From NCBI GenBank assembly GCA_024426085.1, contig CP087975.1:372001-436000 (forward strand): DNA of 64,000 nucleotides. The letters are read 5' to 3'. Within the stretch, counting starts at the first letter, position 1. Each line of letters opens with the position of its first letter. The stretch comes from Rhizobium sp. RCAM05350 (GTDB lineage: Bacteria > Pseudomonadota > Alphaproteobacteria > Rhizobiales > Rhizobiaceae). Of the stretch, positions 38,139 through 48,428 are shown piece after piece. Below the pieces are notes generated by a model that did no database searches, was not told the origin of the DNA, and worked only from the letters and a program-made list of their open reading frames with translations. The position numbers and the translations under genes were made by a program.

Positions 38139-38831
38139 ATGACATATTACCTGTTCAGTATCTTTGCCCTGCTGTCTGGCGCTTGGTTCATCCGAGCAGC
38201 CATTGCCGGGCATCGCAGTGCCATGCTGTATCGCCGCCGATTACTCGATGAAGCATATGGTCTGCTTAACGAGCCCGGCATCACCCTTGCGCCGGATCAA
38301 TTCCCCATCGTCACCGGACGGATCACGGATGGCCGCCAAGTCAGGATCGAGTTGATTGCCGATACGATGGTGACACGCCGTCTGCCGCAACTCTGGTTGA
38401 AGGTAACATTGTTGGAAAGAGAGGCGCGCATCCATCTGGCACTGGGTGCGCTAGCCCGTCCGACTGGCTCCGAATATTACTCGCTCGTGCATGGTTTCCC
38501 CGAATGGATGGAACCGCCAGAGACAGGAATTTCACTTCTGATGCGCGGCGATGGGCGCGCCACAGCTGAGCAGTCCGTTGTCGTCGGCAAACATTTTCAG
38601 AGGCTGTTTGCCGATCCCAAGGTCAAGGAGGCGGTGATCGCTTCCACGGCGACGCGGGTGATTTATCAGGCGTCGCAAGGCGGCCGCGCCGCACACATGT
38701 TGCTCCGCCAGGCCCAATTTCCGCTAGACACGGTTCCGGCTGGGGCGATCGAGCAGGCGATTGCGCTGGTCATAAGCCTGAGTGCGGTCTTGACTGCTCC
38801 CGACCAATTACCCGTCTCCAAAGCGGCATAG
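38139..38831 (+). CDS. Hypothetical protein with N-terminal membrane anchor (230 aa)
   Basis: Start MTYYLFSIFALLSGAWFI; TTG one codon upstream is also possible. One helix near the N-terminus, then a soluble part with alternating strands (ITDGRQVRIELIADTMVT) and C-terminal helices. Intact, no domain recognised. It follows the permease after 59 bases and is followed by another small membrane gene after 8 bases. A regulatory or sensory partner of the permease is possible but not shown. Confidence 0.7.
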   Translation: MTYYLFSIFALLSGAWFIRAAIAGHRSAMLYRRRLLDEAYGLLNEPGITLAPDQFPIVTGRITDGRQVRIELIADTMVTRRLPQLWLKVTLLEREARIHLALGALARPTGSEYYSLVHGFPEWMEPPETGISLLMRGDGRATAEQSVVVGKHFQRLFADPKVKEAVIASTATRVIYQASQGGRAAHMLLRQAQFPLDTVPAGAIEQAIALVISLSAVLTAPDQLPVSKAA

Positions 38832-38839
38832 GAGCGATC

Positions 38840-39103
38840 ATGCCGAAGCCGCTAAACCCGTACGTCGTTCTTCTCCTCGCGATCATCCTACCGGGTGCTG
38901 GCCATGTCGCCGTCGGCGAGGCACGGCGCGGACTGGTCTTTGCGCTGTTCGTGCTCTTGTTTTCGATCGTGACCTATATGACCACCACACCGGAACATTC
39001 CTTTATCGGGCGACATGCTGGCGGACTGTTCATCTGGGCAATTTCGATCCCGGACGCCTATCGCCGGGCACGGGTTCAGGTTTCGATAAGGCGCGCTGCG
39101 TAA
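38840..39103 (+). CDS. Small membrane protein, TM2-like (87 aa)
   Basis: MPKPLNPYVVLLLAIILPGA at the start. The segment LPGAGHVAVGEARRGLVFAL resembles TM2-type proteins (Gly-rich turn then a basic loop between two helices). A third hydrophobic segment is in HAGGLFIWAISIPDAYR. Last gene of the permease cluster. Function unknown. Confidence 0.7.
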   Translation: MPKPLNPYVVLLLAIILPGAGHVAVGEARRGLVFALFVLLFSIVTYMTTTPEHSFIGRHAGGLFIWAISIPDAYRRARVQVSIRRAA

Positions 39104-39428
39104 CGGGACTTAGCCCTGGCAAACGCTTGAGATTGGTGGTTTCGCGATCGTCAGCTTTTGGCACCGGTGTTGCTCAGTCTACCGCAGTAAAATGCGCCAT
39201 CTAACCCGACAATTGCGCCGCAAGAAGGTGACCGAAATGCTGCCCTAAACTGGGCTCGCCGTGCTCAATGCTGGCCTTTTCAAACAACGGGACAACGCCT
39301 CCGCTTTCAACAGCGGAGGAGCGTCATCAGCGAGGGGCAACCTTCGGCTCTGGTTCACATCGACGGGCTTGAGGCGCTTGTCGATTTCGCCAATATCGTC
39401 ATGAACACATTGACGCCGGTCCGCGGAT
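39104..39428. other. Region without a supported gene
   Basis: Between the permease cluster and the convergent GH26 gene. It holds a hairpin CCTCCGC/GCGGAGG at 39298-39319, which may serve as a terminator though no T-run follows. Otherwise nothing seen. Confidence 0.45.
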
Positions 39429-40388
39429 TCAGTTCACAGACGAGGCAGGCTTTACGCGCCAATTCGGCCGGCCGAGTCCGAAAGGCCAGGCATGGACGTC
39501 ACGGTCGTTGAAATAGACGACTTCCTTGAGATCCGGAAACTTGGCGTCCTTGGCGGTTGCCGTTTGAATCCACGGCTGCATGTAGTTGGCGTCGCCTTCA
39601 TAGCCCAGTTCCGCCACCCAGATCGGTTTTTTGAAAGGCATCACGCGTTCATAGCCCGGCTGCAACGCCTGAGTGAAGGTCCTGGGGGCGCCATAGGCCC
39701 TGATGTCATACTCCTGCAGACCAAAGACCGAGAGACCGACAAGATCGACATAGTCGTCGCCGGGGTAGTATTTCTCCAGCCCCTCAAGCCCCTTTGGAGA
39801 CCACATGATCTGGACCGTCGGAGTATCTTTGCGGAATTGTTCGGCAACTTTCTTGTAAGCACTGATGTAGTCCTGCGCCGGCCAGTCGGACCACGAGAAG
39901 CGGCCGGATTTGTCTTCCATTTCCTGGCCCCAGCGAATGATCACGGGGCTCTTCAAGGTCTTCACCACATCGGAAATCGCCTTGACGTTCGCGTCATAGT
40001 CCCCAGCCAGCACCTTCCGGCGCAACTCGTCGGAACTAAGCCGCCAGCCTTCATTCCAGGACCACGGCTCGATGGTGATCAGCAGCTTGCGGTTCCGCTC
40101 CATGGCGTAGTTGTCGGCCACGCTGAGGGTCGTCAGATCGACGTCTTCCCAAGGGAGAAACAGAGCTTCGGTTTCGACACCGTTTTGGGCTCCAAAATCA
40201 CCATATGGGTCATAGGCGCCGAATTTGGTTGCGTTTGCATGGAGGATCGGCCGCTTGTCGGCCGAGGTTACGTTCGTGCCGGCATCCTGCGCATAGGCGG
40301 GCCACAGGGCTGCGCCGGCGAGGATGGGGGTGACGGGCATCAGCAAAAGTGCGCCTCCCGCCACTGTTCTTACAAGTCTGTGTTTCAT
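39429..40388 (-). CDS. Secreted GH26-like endoglycanase
   Basis: Intact 319-residue protein. The N-terminal signal peptide is hydrophobic and ends near YAQDAG. The GH26 (beta-mannanase) fold shows IIRWGQEMEDKSG, which holds the acid/base Glu, and PIWVAELGYEGDA, which holds the nucleophile Glu, plus substrate-site Trp residues (TIEPWSWNEGW). Likely trims or releases a polysaccharide made by the neighbouring genes. Its ribosome-binding site AAGGAGG lies within the end of the upstream DUF995 gene. A paralogue is encoded at 47352-48369. Polysaccharide substrate unknown. Confidence 0.85.
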   Translation of the reverse strand: MKHRLVRTVAGGALLLMPVTPILAGAALWPAYAQDAGTNVTSADKRPILHANATKFGAYDPYGDFGAQNGVETEALFLPWEDVDLTTLSVADNYAMERNRKLLITIEPWSWNEGWRLSSDELRRKVLAGDYDANVKAISDVVKTLKSPVIIRWGQEMEDKSGRFSWSDWPAQDYISAYKKVAEQFRKDTPTVQIMWSPKGLEGLEKYYPGDDYVDLVGLSVFGLQEYDIRAYGAPRTFTQALQPGYERVMPFKKPIWVAELGYEGDANYMQPWIQTATAKDAKFPDLKEVVYFNDRDVHAWPFGLGRPNWRVKPASSVN

Positions 40389-40389
40389 A

Positions 40390-40917
40390 TCAGCCTCCTT
40401 GGCTGGCCGAAACAGTCAAGCTCTTCTTGAGCCTGTCCATGTTCGGTGAGACAGTGTCTTCTTTCACGAGCTTTGCATATTCATCTCCAGGCTTTGGTCT
40501 AAAAGTCTTGAAGATGTACCAATCTCCGTCGGGTTCGCGCCGTTGATAGATCGTGCCACGATCGCGAACATGCCGGAAACAGGTATTGGCCGGCGCGCTG
40601 CCTTCCTGGGTGACCCACACGGCCACCAGGCAGAGACGTCCGTTGTTGTAGATTTTCCATCTGCCCTCAGCAAATGTCGCTTTGCCCGGCTTCTCGGAGA
40701 AAGCGATTAAACGCCGACCCTCGCCAATGAAGCGGGCACCGCCGGCAGACCACTTCCAAGTCTTGTCGCTATAGATCTGGCGCAATTCGTGGGCAGTTAC
40801 CGGAACGGTTTTCTTCGGCAGTATGTTCGACTGGGCATGCGCCGGCGCCAGCAACGTCCCGATCAACAGGCCACCGGCTGACAGCGCTATGGCGCCAATC
40901 CTTGCGACTTTATTCAT
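40390..40917 (-). CDS. DUF995 family secreted protein
   Basis: Intact 175-residue protein, MNKVARIGAIALSAGGLL with a signal peptide ending at APAHAQS. The mature part has VPVTAHELRQIYSDKTWKW and CLVAVWVTQEGSAP, typical of DUF995, a small beta-rich periplasmic family found in rhizobia. Starts within the end of ugd (8-base overlap) and ends 1 base before the GH26 start, so translation is coupled. Role in polysaccharide metabolism inferred from context. Confidence 0.8.
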   Translation of the reverse strand: MNKVARIGAIALSAGGLLIGTLLAPAHAQSNILPKKTVPVTAHELRQIYSDKTWKWSAGGARFIGEGRRLIAFSEKPGKATFAEGRWKIYNNGRLCLVAVWVTQEGSAPANTCFRHVRDRGTIYQRREPDGDWYIFKTFRPKPGDEYAKLVKEDTVSPNMDRLKKSLTVSASQGG

Positions 40918-42375
40918 TGTCAAGCTCCTCCCTAACACTTGCGGTGCCTGGTTTGGTAAAACTCGGATCACGGAAGTTGCGGAGACCGTTGCGAACCTCA
41001 ACGCCCGGCGGAAGATAACTGATGCGGCGCTTGAGCCTGATGACGCTATTTTCGGGCGCGTGCTTGGCAGGATGGCCGACACGGCCGACCGTGAATCCGT
41101 ATCTGTTGACCAGCGTATCGATGTCGTAAACGCCTCGGAGATCGAGAAGCACGCGCCGCTTCATTGTCGCACCGAGCCGTTTGAAGTCGAGATTTTGAAG
41201 GCTCTGCCAGTCCGTCATCAGGACAATCGCGTCGGCACCCTCAGCACATTCATAAGGGTTGCTGGAAAAGGTCACATCGCGCAACAGCATATGAGCATTC
41301 TTCATCCCCCTGGGATCGAATGCGTGCACATTTGCCCCTGCGTTTTGCAGCGTCTGGATGAGCGTCAGCGACAGGGCGTCGCGCATATCGTCTGTCCCAG
41401 CCTTGAATGTCAGGCCCAGCACGGCGATCTTCTTGAACTGCAGGGTTTCGCCCAACAGCGCTCTCAGCCGATTTCCGAGCGTACGCTTGCGCGAGGTATT
41501 GGAGGCGATCGTTTCTTCGACAAGACGCAAGGAAACCCCGCACTCCTGTGCCGTGCGAAGAAGCGCCATCGTGTCTTTTGGAAAACAGGAGCCGCCATAG
41601 CCAGGGCCGGCGTTCAGGAACGCGGCGCCGATGCGCTTGTCCATGCCCATTCCGATCGCGATTTCATCGATATTCGCGCCGACTTTCTCGCAAAGATCGG
41701 CCATTTCGTTGATGAAGGTGATCTTCGTCGCAAGGAAGGCGTTGGCCGCATATTTGATAAGCTCAGCGCTCCGGCGCGTCGTCGTGATCATCGGCACGCC
41801 GGCCTCAGTGAGCGGGCGATAGAGTGCGAGAAGCAGAGCCCGTGCCCGGTCGCTATCACAGCCGATAACAACACGGTCTGGTTTGCTGAAATCGGCGATT
41901 GCCGAACCTTGGCGCAGAAACTCAGGGATTTGACGCAACCTCGAAGTCTGCGTCGGGCCGAACGGGAGCGCATCAGCGCCTCAAGCCTTTCGCCGGAGCC
42001 GACCGGGACGGTTGATTTGGTGACGATCAACGCCGGTCCGCACAAGGCCAAAGCCGTCTGCTCTGCCGCCTTCAAGACATATGACAGATCCGCATCGCCG
42101 TCATGGCCACTTGCCGGGGTGCCGACAGCGATAAAGACGATGTCGGTGTCACGAACCGCGCTCTTGAGATTGATCGTGAACTGAAGCCGCCCCGACTGGA
42201 GGTTTGATTCCACGAGATTGGTGAGACCAGGCTCGAAAATTGCGACTTCGCCACGGTTGAGCGCGTCGATCCGGGTCTTGTCTACATCAACGCAAACGAC
42301 ATGGTGTCCCCAGGCGGAGAAGCATGCTCCGCTGACGAGACCGACATACCCTGTTCCAATGATCGCAATTTTCAT
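40910..42375 (-). CDS. ugd: UDP-glucose 6-dehydrogenase (frameshifts near 41950)
   Basis: Oxidises UDP-glucose to UDP-glucuronate with two NAD+, supplying precursor for acidic exopolysaccharide. The N-terminus MKIAIIGTGYVGLVSGACFS is the NAD-binding motif. The catalytic region GPGYGGSCFPKDTMALLRTA contains the active-site Cys. Frame changes around 41940-41980 disrupt the PEFLRQGSAIADF region, which is otherwise recognisable. About 475 residues with a C-terminal extension (VSYLPP-like, then charged tail). Placed between the synthase-like glycosyltransferase and DUF995. The UXS-like gene upstream would use its product. Confidence 0.92.
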
Positions 42376-42408
42376 CTGACTATTTCCTCTATTGTCTTAA
42401 TTGTTTCG

Positions 42409-44270
42409 TTATGAAATCCCATGCCATTTGATCTTGAACCGCGTAATTTTGACCTGAGAACCACCCTGGCCCGCACCTGCGACGGCGAAGTGTGTTTCGG
42501 TGAACGTGATGATTCTTTGTCCGTAGGCGACCGCTTCGAGGCCGTGGGTACCGCGTGAATAGATCGCGTTGCCGGTCACGGCCAAGCACATCACCAAGGT
42601 TACCGCCGCAGCGAGGCCTCTCCTCGATGTCGAGACTAACGAAAGGCCGTTTTCCCGGGCGTGGCCGATGATTATGACGGCGAGCACGGCGGAATAGACG
42701 ATCAGAATTGATGATCGCGAAAAGGTAATAGCCCTTGGCCGAGCCTGGGTCGGAGACTAGCAAGGCCGCTGCCGAGGAAGAAGCCGACATCACAATATAG
42801 GGAGCAAGCACCCGTGGCGGCGAGAACGCGGCGATCTTTCCGTCCTTCGGGGTGATCCGGAAATCCACGAAGGAACCAGTGATCTGGTCCCGTACTGCGA
42901 AGAACGAGCCGGCAAGCGACCATGGCCAGCGCGAAGCAGAAACACCGCCGATTCCCAGCCGAGAACCTTGGCGTCGTGAGGCCTGAAAGCTCCGGTCGAG
43001 CGCCAGTAGAAAGCCAGCCCGATCAGCACGATCGAGAGAGGCAGGATGTGGGCCAGGAAATCCGGATAGGTCACATTGACGAAGTTACGGCCCGTTGCCA
43101 GCGGATGATCGGCAGCAGGAACATGGCCGCCATGAACAGCGAGAACAGCGGATACCAGAGCTGCGAGAACAGGAATTGAAACTGAAGCCTGCCCGAAAGG
43201 CTTGGCACATAGTCCTTCGAATAACGAAGCAGGATCGTGACGAGGCTTCATGACCACTGGAATTCCTGGATGGCAAGATCGGCAAAGGTTCGCGGCCCCT
43301 CGCCGTGAGCAATCGCGTCGATGGCGTGAACGCCCTTCCAGCCGCCGGCATTCATCAGCAGCGTGGTCGAATGATCTTCCGCCAGTTCGGGGCCGAGACC
43401 ACCGATTTGTTTCAGCGCCGCCGTTCGCACGGCATAATGCGAGCCGATGCAGAGCGGTGCCCAACCATTGTTATAGCCGATCTGCAGGCAGCCATGCATG
43501 CTGGCTTCCGCCTGAAGCCGTCCCCGCGCCGCCCAGCTTTGCGTTGCGTTGGAATCGCATATGCTCGGAGCCGATACGTATCCGACGGCAGAATCCGCGA
43601 AAGGCCGCATGATTTCCCGCAGATAGGTCCTGTCCGGTACATGGTCCGCGTCAAACTGGGCAACAAAGTCGTATCGAGCATATCCGTAGTGATCGTAGAA
43701 GTATGCGAGATTGCCTTCCTTGCAGCGTGTGCGCCGCGGCCAGCTCTTGCGATGATAAGCGTCTACACCCTGCCGGGTCGAGATGAAGATACCGTGGCAA
43801 GCGCACCAGGTGATCGTCGTGGGATCCGGCGCCTCATCCGCCAGCCAGACATCGTAGTCATAGCCAACCTGTTCAAGCATGGCATTGAGGGTCTTTCGAA
43901 CAACCTCGAATGGCTCCGAAGGCACCTTGGTAACAACCAGAGCAATGCGCCCCGGGACGCATTGCTTGAGAATGTGCCGAGGCTTCCGGCTGCCGGCGAA
44001 CAGATAGATGAAGTAAGCCGGGAGCAGCGTTATCCACGCCATGATCAGGCTTAATGCGACAAAAGGCACAATCGCGATGACATGCTCGGGCCTAAACCAC
44101 CATTGCCAGAACCAGACCAATCCCCCGAGCCATGCGGTGACACCCACGAAATACGCAATGCGCCGTTCTCCCGAGAAGACTGGCACCAGCAGGTCAGACG
44201 GCTTGCGTCTTTCGACGCACCGCCCCGCGCGGCTCGCTCCGGTCGGGGACTGCTCACGCCAGAATGTCAT
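42409..44270 (-). CDS. Cellulose-synthase-like membrane glycosyltransferase 2 (several frameshifts, one in-frame stop)
   Basis: Processive-type GT2 with membrane segments at both ends. Start MTFWREQSPTGASRAG overlaps galE by 17 bases. Two helices (RIAYFVGVTAWLGGLVWFW; FVALSLIMAWITLLPAYFIY) precede the catalytic domain with DVWLADEAPDPTT, the DxD motif FVAQFDADHVPDRTYL, LGPELAEDHSTTLLM (TED equivalent) and QEFQWS (QxxRW equivalent). Right after QEFQWS an in-frame TGA occurs where Arg is expected (43248-43250). Translation then continues in frame as SLVTILLRYSKDYVPSLSGR. Several frame changes follow before the end near 42409. Polymerises a sugar-nucleotide-derived chain; product unknown. Confidence 0.82.
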
Positions 44271-45245
44271 CAGCGACCTCCAGTCCGAAAGTTGGAGCAG
44301 CGGTACGAATGATCGTTTCGATGTCCGAGAAACGGGGGTGAAGTGTAATTCGGAATGGGCGACCTTGAGCTCGGAATAAAGCGCGGGTGGATCGCCCTCC
44401 CGCCGTGCTTCGCGCCGAACGGGGACACGGCGCTGCGTGAGCCGTTCGATCGTGTCGATAATCTGCTGTACGGACGTGCCCTGGCCGGAGCCCAGATTGG
44501 CCACCATGTTTTTGCCGCCGGCGATCAGGTGCTGAACCGCCGACACATGTGCCTGAGCGAGATCCGTGACATGGACATAGTCACGAATGCACGTGCCGTC
44601 CGGGGTATCATAGTCGTCACCGAAGACGGTCAACTCGGGGATTCTACCTGCCGCAGCCATAAGGGCGCAGGGAATGAGGTGGGTTTCCGGGTCGTGTTTC
44701 TCCCGAAGCTCACCATCGATATCAGCGCCAGCCGCATTGAAGTAGCGCAGGGCGACATGCCTCAGATTGTATGCCGAGGCGTAGTCACTCAGCAGCATCT
44801 CGCCGATCAACTTCGTACGCCCATAGGGATTTATAGGGACTTGCGGGCTGCCCTCGGCAATGGGCAGTTTGGCCGGAATTCCATAGGTGGCGCAGCTGCT
44901 TGAAAAAACGATGTTTCGCAGCTTGATTTCCACGCATGTGTCGAGCAGTGACAGCATGCCGGCAACATTGTTGTTATAATATTTACGTGGATCGACAGTG
45001 GATTCCCCGACATAGGCCGATGCGGCGAAATGGATGGCGCAGATGGGTTGCCAGAGTTTGATCGCATGCTTCAGCTGGTCGCGGTCGCGCACGTCGCCCC
45101 GAACCAACGGCCCCCATTTTGCATTCTCTTTGTTTCCGGTGGAGAGGTTGTCATAGGCCACAGGCGTGAAGCCTGACTGACGCAAAAGCTTGCACGTATG
45201 ACTACCGATATAGCCAACCCCGCCGGTGACCAGGACAGTGTCCAT
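44254..45245 (-). CDS. galE: UDP-glucose 4-epimerase GalE (one frameshift near the end)
   Basis: Interconverts UDP-glucose and UDP-galactose. NAD motif VTGGVGYIGSHTCKLLRQSG; catalytic region SSSCATYGIPAKLP and YGRTKLIGEMLL (YxxxK). Near 44342 one C is missing from a C run; repaired, the tail reads RFSDIETIIRTAAPTFGLEV and stops at 44254-44256. About 330 residues. 11 bases after the UXS-like gene and overlapping the glycosyltransferase start. Confidence 0.93.
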
Positions 45246-45256
45246 CTCGGCACCTT

Positions 45257-46283
45257 TCAGTTGCTCACTGCGGCATGTTGCAGGGCGAGGTCGAAATAGG
45301 TGATGGCCGAGAGAAGGCCGTCCTCGATATCGACGTGCGGGCGCCAGCCAAGCTGCGCAGCCGCTCGGCTGATATCCGGCCGACGTTGCTGAGGATCGTC
45401 GACGGCGGGAAGGAGGTGGACGATCGGGGATTTCGAATTGGTGAGACGAATGATGCGCTCGGCCAAGTCGATCACGGTCAACTCGGTCGGGTTGCCGAGA
45501 TTGATCGGTCCGGTTACGTCCGGGGATGTATGCAGGAACTTCATAAACCCGCCGATCAGATCATCGACGTAGCAGAACGAGCGCGTTTGCAGCCCGGATC
45601 CATAAATCGTGATTGGTTCATTGCGCAGTGCCTGGACGATGAAATTCGAAATGACGCGCCCATCATCGGGACGCATGCGCGGTCCATAAGTATTGAATAT
45701 CCAGGCGACCTTGATCTTGAGACCATAGAGCCGGTGGTAGTCGAAAAACTGGGTCTCCGCGCAGCGCTTTCCCTCGTCGTAGCAGGCGCGGGGTCCTATC
45801 GTGCTGACATTGCCGAAGTAGTCTTCGCGCTGTGGCGACACCAGCGGATCGCCATAGACCTCCGAGGTCGAGGCCTGGACAATGACCGCATCGCGGCGGC
45901 GAGCAAGTTCCAACAGATTTCAGCGCCGACGACGTTGGTGAAGAGGGTGCCGATTGGATCAGCCTGATAGGCGGGAGGCGAGGCCGGACTTGCAAAATTG
46001 AAGATCGCATCGACCTTGGTGTTGAGTGGCGTCCGCACGTCATGCCGCCGGAAAGTGAAGTTCGGCAGATCGAGCAGATGCTTGATGTTTTCGATACGTC
46101 CTGTCGAAAGGTCGTCGATGCAGATCACGTCATAATCTGCCGCCAAGAGAGATTCACAGAGGTGAGAGCCCAAAAAACCGGAGCCACCCACGACAAGTAT
46201 TTTCTTGAGTGATTTACTCTTATTACTAGGAAAGTGTAGAATATTTTCTGTAATAATTTTTTTTGATTGCCTATCCTCGCCAT
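45257..46283 (-). CDS. UDP-glucuronate decarboxylase/NAD-sugar epimerase-like protein (two frameshifts)
   Basis: Short-chain dehydrogenase of the UXS/dTDP-glucose dehydratase group: VVGGSGFLGSHLCESLLAAD, IVQASTSEVYGDPLVSPQRE, and the YDEGKRCAETQFFDY catalytic motif typical of UDP-xylose synthases. The only well-placed ATG (46283) follows GGGAGG by 7 bases but is in frame with the rest only if the 8-A run at about 46257-46264 has one more A; a second break lies near 45910. About 342 residues when repaired. Makes UDP-xylose or a related 4-keto sugar from the UDP-glucuronate made by the ugd product. First gene of the minus-strand operon. Confidence 0.85.
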
Positions 46284-46912
46284 GTCTCAACCTCCCGCAT
46301 GGACTACACAAAACCAAATGCCGAATGCAGAACCCCCAAAACTTCATAGGAATAAGAGCACCACTTCGCCAATACTCTGGATGGAGCGCGAGATTGGAGG
46401 GGATTAGGTGCCGTTAATGAATAAAAAGTCAGATCGCAAAGCTCGATCCGATTAAGTAAAAAATGGTTACCTATACCTTAAATTTAATTATGCACTTGAT
46501 TGTAACAGGAGTCAAAGAGGATTTAGCAGTTTCTTAAATATTAAAAAACCACACGTTTTCAGTGTCAGAATAGGACATAGCCCGCCACCCCTGCGATGCT
46601 CTTTACTTAAAACGAAATAATAATACTTTACGTATAGGCGCGCTCGCTATGCGAGAGGAAGTAACGGCTCGAATATGGCGCTAAATTCCTGTGGGATTTC
46701 TAATGAAAGGGGTTGCGAATATATGCTTATTCTGGCTATACGAGCGTGTGCTGTGCCAAAGCTGTGCACATGACCAGTTTTGCTACAATGATCGAAAATT
46801 GCTTCACTATGCCCGTTGATCGTCTAATTGAAGAATTTCTAATAAAGCTATCGTTAAGGATGTCGTGAGACACTCGGCTCCGAAACAGAAATTCGTCATT
46901 CGCGGGGCAAGG
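46284..46912. other. AT-rich divergent intergenic region
   Basis: About 630 bases, much richer in A/T than its surroundings, between the minus-strand sugar-nucleotide operon and a plus-strand lipoprotein gene. It must hold promoters in both directions. No convincing gene, palindrome or known operator was picked out. Its composition suggests a regulatory or transferred segment. Confidence 0.5.
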
Positions 46913-47263
46913 ATGAACTCGAAAAACGCTGAGACAAATGAGAGCTTTGCGTCTGCAAGGAGGCTCGTTCGTAGAGTTTCATGCGCGGCGGCGGTCGGTC
47001 TGGCTTGCTTGCTGGCGTCTTGCTCTTCTGAGCGGCCACTTGAGCTGACATCAGCTGTGCCTTATCACGCCCCCAAGAAGGGCGCAGTTCAGAGCGCGGC
47101 TGCAACCAAGTCTTACCAGACGGGTACAAAAGTCGCTTCCAAGGAAACAACAAAATACGTTGTGGGGCTGAGGACGAATACTCGCACGGTTACATATGGC
47201 CGCGGGCCGTACATCTGTTCACCCAGCGGCTTTGGCCAAACATCCCGCTGCTTCCTCCGCTGA
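46913..47263 (+). CDS. Small lipoprotein (116 aa)
   Basis: MNSKNAETNESFASARRL then a hydrophobic signal ending in the lipobox LLASC, followed by SSERPLELTSAVPY. The mature part is about 70 residues, basic, with two Cys (YICSPSGF; SRCFLR). No domain known. ATG at 46865 is a longer alternative start. Located ahead of the second GH26 gene in the exopolysaccharide region. Confidence 0.65.
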   Translation: MNSKNAETNESFASARRLVRRVSCAAAVGLACLLASCSSERPLELTSAVPYHAPKKGAVQSAAATKSYQTGTKVASKETTKYVVGLRTNTRTVTYGRGPYICSPSGFGQTSRCFLR

Positions 47264-47351
47264 AAGCCCAACTGACATTCCGGCGAAGACACTTTTTCGC
47301 AGGCACAATCGTGCCGACCAAGGGCGTGGCTCACGCGGCGGGACTTAACAT

Positions 47352-48369
47352 ATGACTGCGTTATGCTTGCAGCCTGAGACGTACTGGCCCTATTTGAAGG
47401 CGTGTTTTTCCATATTGGCACTCACTATTGTGTTGGGCGCCACCGATGGAGACGCTTCCGAAATGGGATTGCCATCGGTGGATGTCACGGCGAAGACCGG
47501 TGCGATCGATGGCGGTGCCGCATCCACCTCGCGTACGCCGATGCGGGTGACCATGGGCGTCTACGACCCTCACTCCATGGTCAAGGGCAGCGACGACTTC
47601 CAGATCGAGCATGTTTTCGTCGCGTGGCAGGCGCCGGATAAACGTGCGCTGGATCGTAAGATCAAAAGCGCCATGCGTGACGACCGCGCTCTGATGATCT
47701 CTGTCGAGCCTTTCACACATGCCGCGGATTGGCGCGAAGGAGGTGACCGCCTCTTCCAGGATATAGAGGACGGGCGCTTCGATTCCTGAGATCGAGTGGA
47801 TCTGCAACAAGGTTCATGACATCCACAGGCCGGTGTACATGCGCTGGGGTCATGAGATGGAAGACGTCGATGGCCGTTATCCTTGGGCGCGCAATGATCC
47901 GGAAGGCTATCGCAAGGCGTTCGCGTATTTTGTGTCACGCTGCCGCACGATCCTGCCGGAAGCCCGCTACGTATGGTCGCCGAAGGGACACAAGAACCTT
48001 GCAGCCTATTATCCAGGCGACGAATTCGTTGATATCATCGGGAATCCCCATCTGGGGCCTCGAAAGATGGACATCGACTACTGGAACCGCCCCAGGCGCT
48101 TCAGTGAAACGGTCGAAGAGAAATACGAGCGCGTGGGGCAGTTCCGCAAGCCGGTAATGATAGCGGAACTCAGCGTCTCCGGGAGCCGGACGTACAAGCA
48201 AGATTGGTACGCAGAGATTTTCAATTCGCCGGAATATAAAACGCAGTTCCCGCTGCTGGAGACGATCCTGTTCTTCAACGATAAGGAACCTTACCGCTGG
48301 CCCATGGGATACGGTTCGCCGGATTGGCGTTTTGACCCTAAAACCCTTGCGGTGCTGGTTCAACGTTAG
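47352..48369 (+). CDS. Second secreted GH26-like endoglycanase (one frameshift)
   Basis: Paralogue of the protein encoded at 39429-40388. N-terminal hydrophobic signal (ACFSILALTIVLGATDGDA). Catalytic motifs MRWGHEMEDVDGRYPW (acid/base Glu) and PVMIAELSVSGSR (nucleophile Glu) are present, with ETILFFNDKEPYRWPMG near the end. The frame breaks at GAT TCC TGA G (47781-47790) and must shift +1 to continue as EIEWICNKVHDIHRPV, the same sequence context as the break in the permease at 36892. About 338 residues. Stands alone, convergent with the Sel1-repeat operon. Confidence 0.82.
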
Positions 48370-48428
48370 CACCGATTTTGGCGAGTTCAATTTGGGCCAC
48401 GCCCCATCCGGACACGATCCCTCTGGGC

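Noticed and set aside
46703..46819. 38-codon frame in the AT-rich intergenic region
   Set aside because: Cys- and aromatic-rich chance frame; no conserved features, although an AAAGG overlaps its start.
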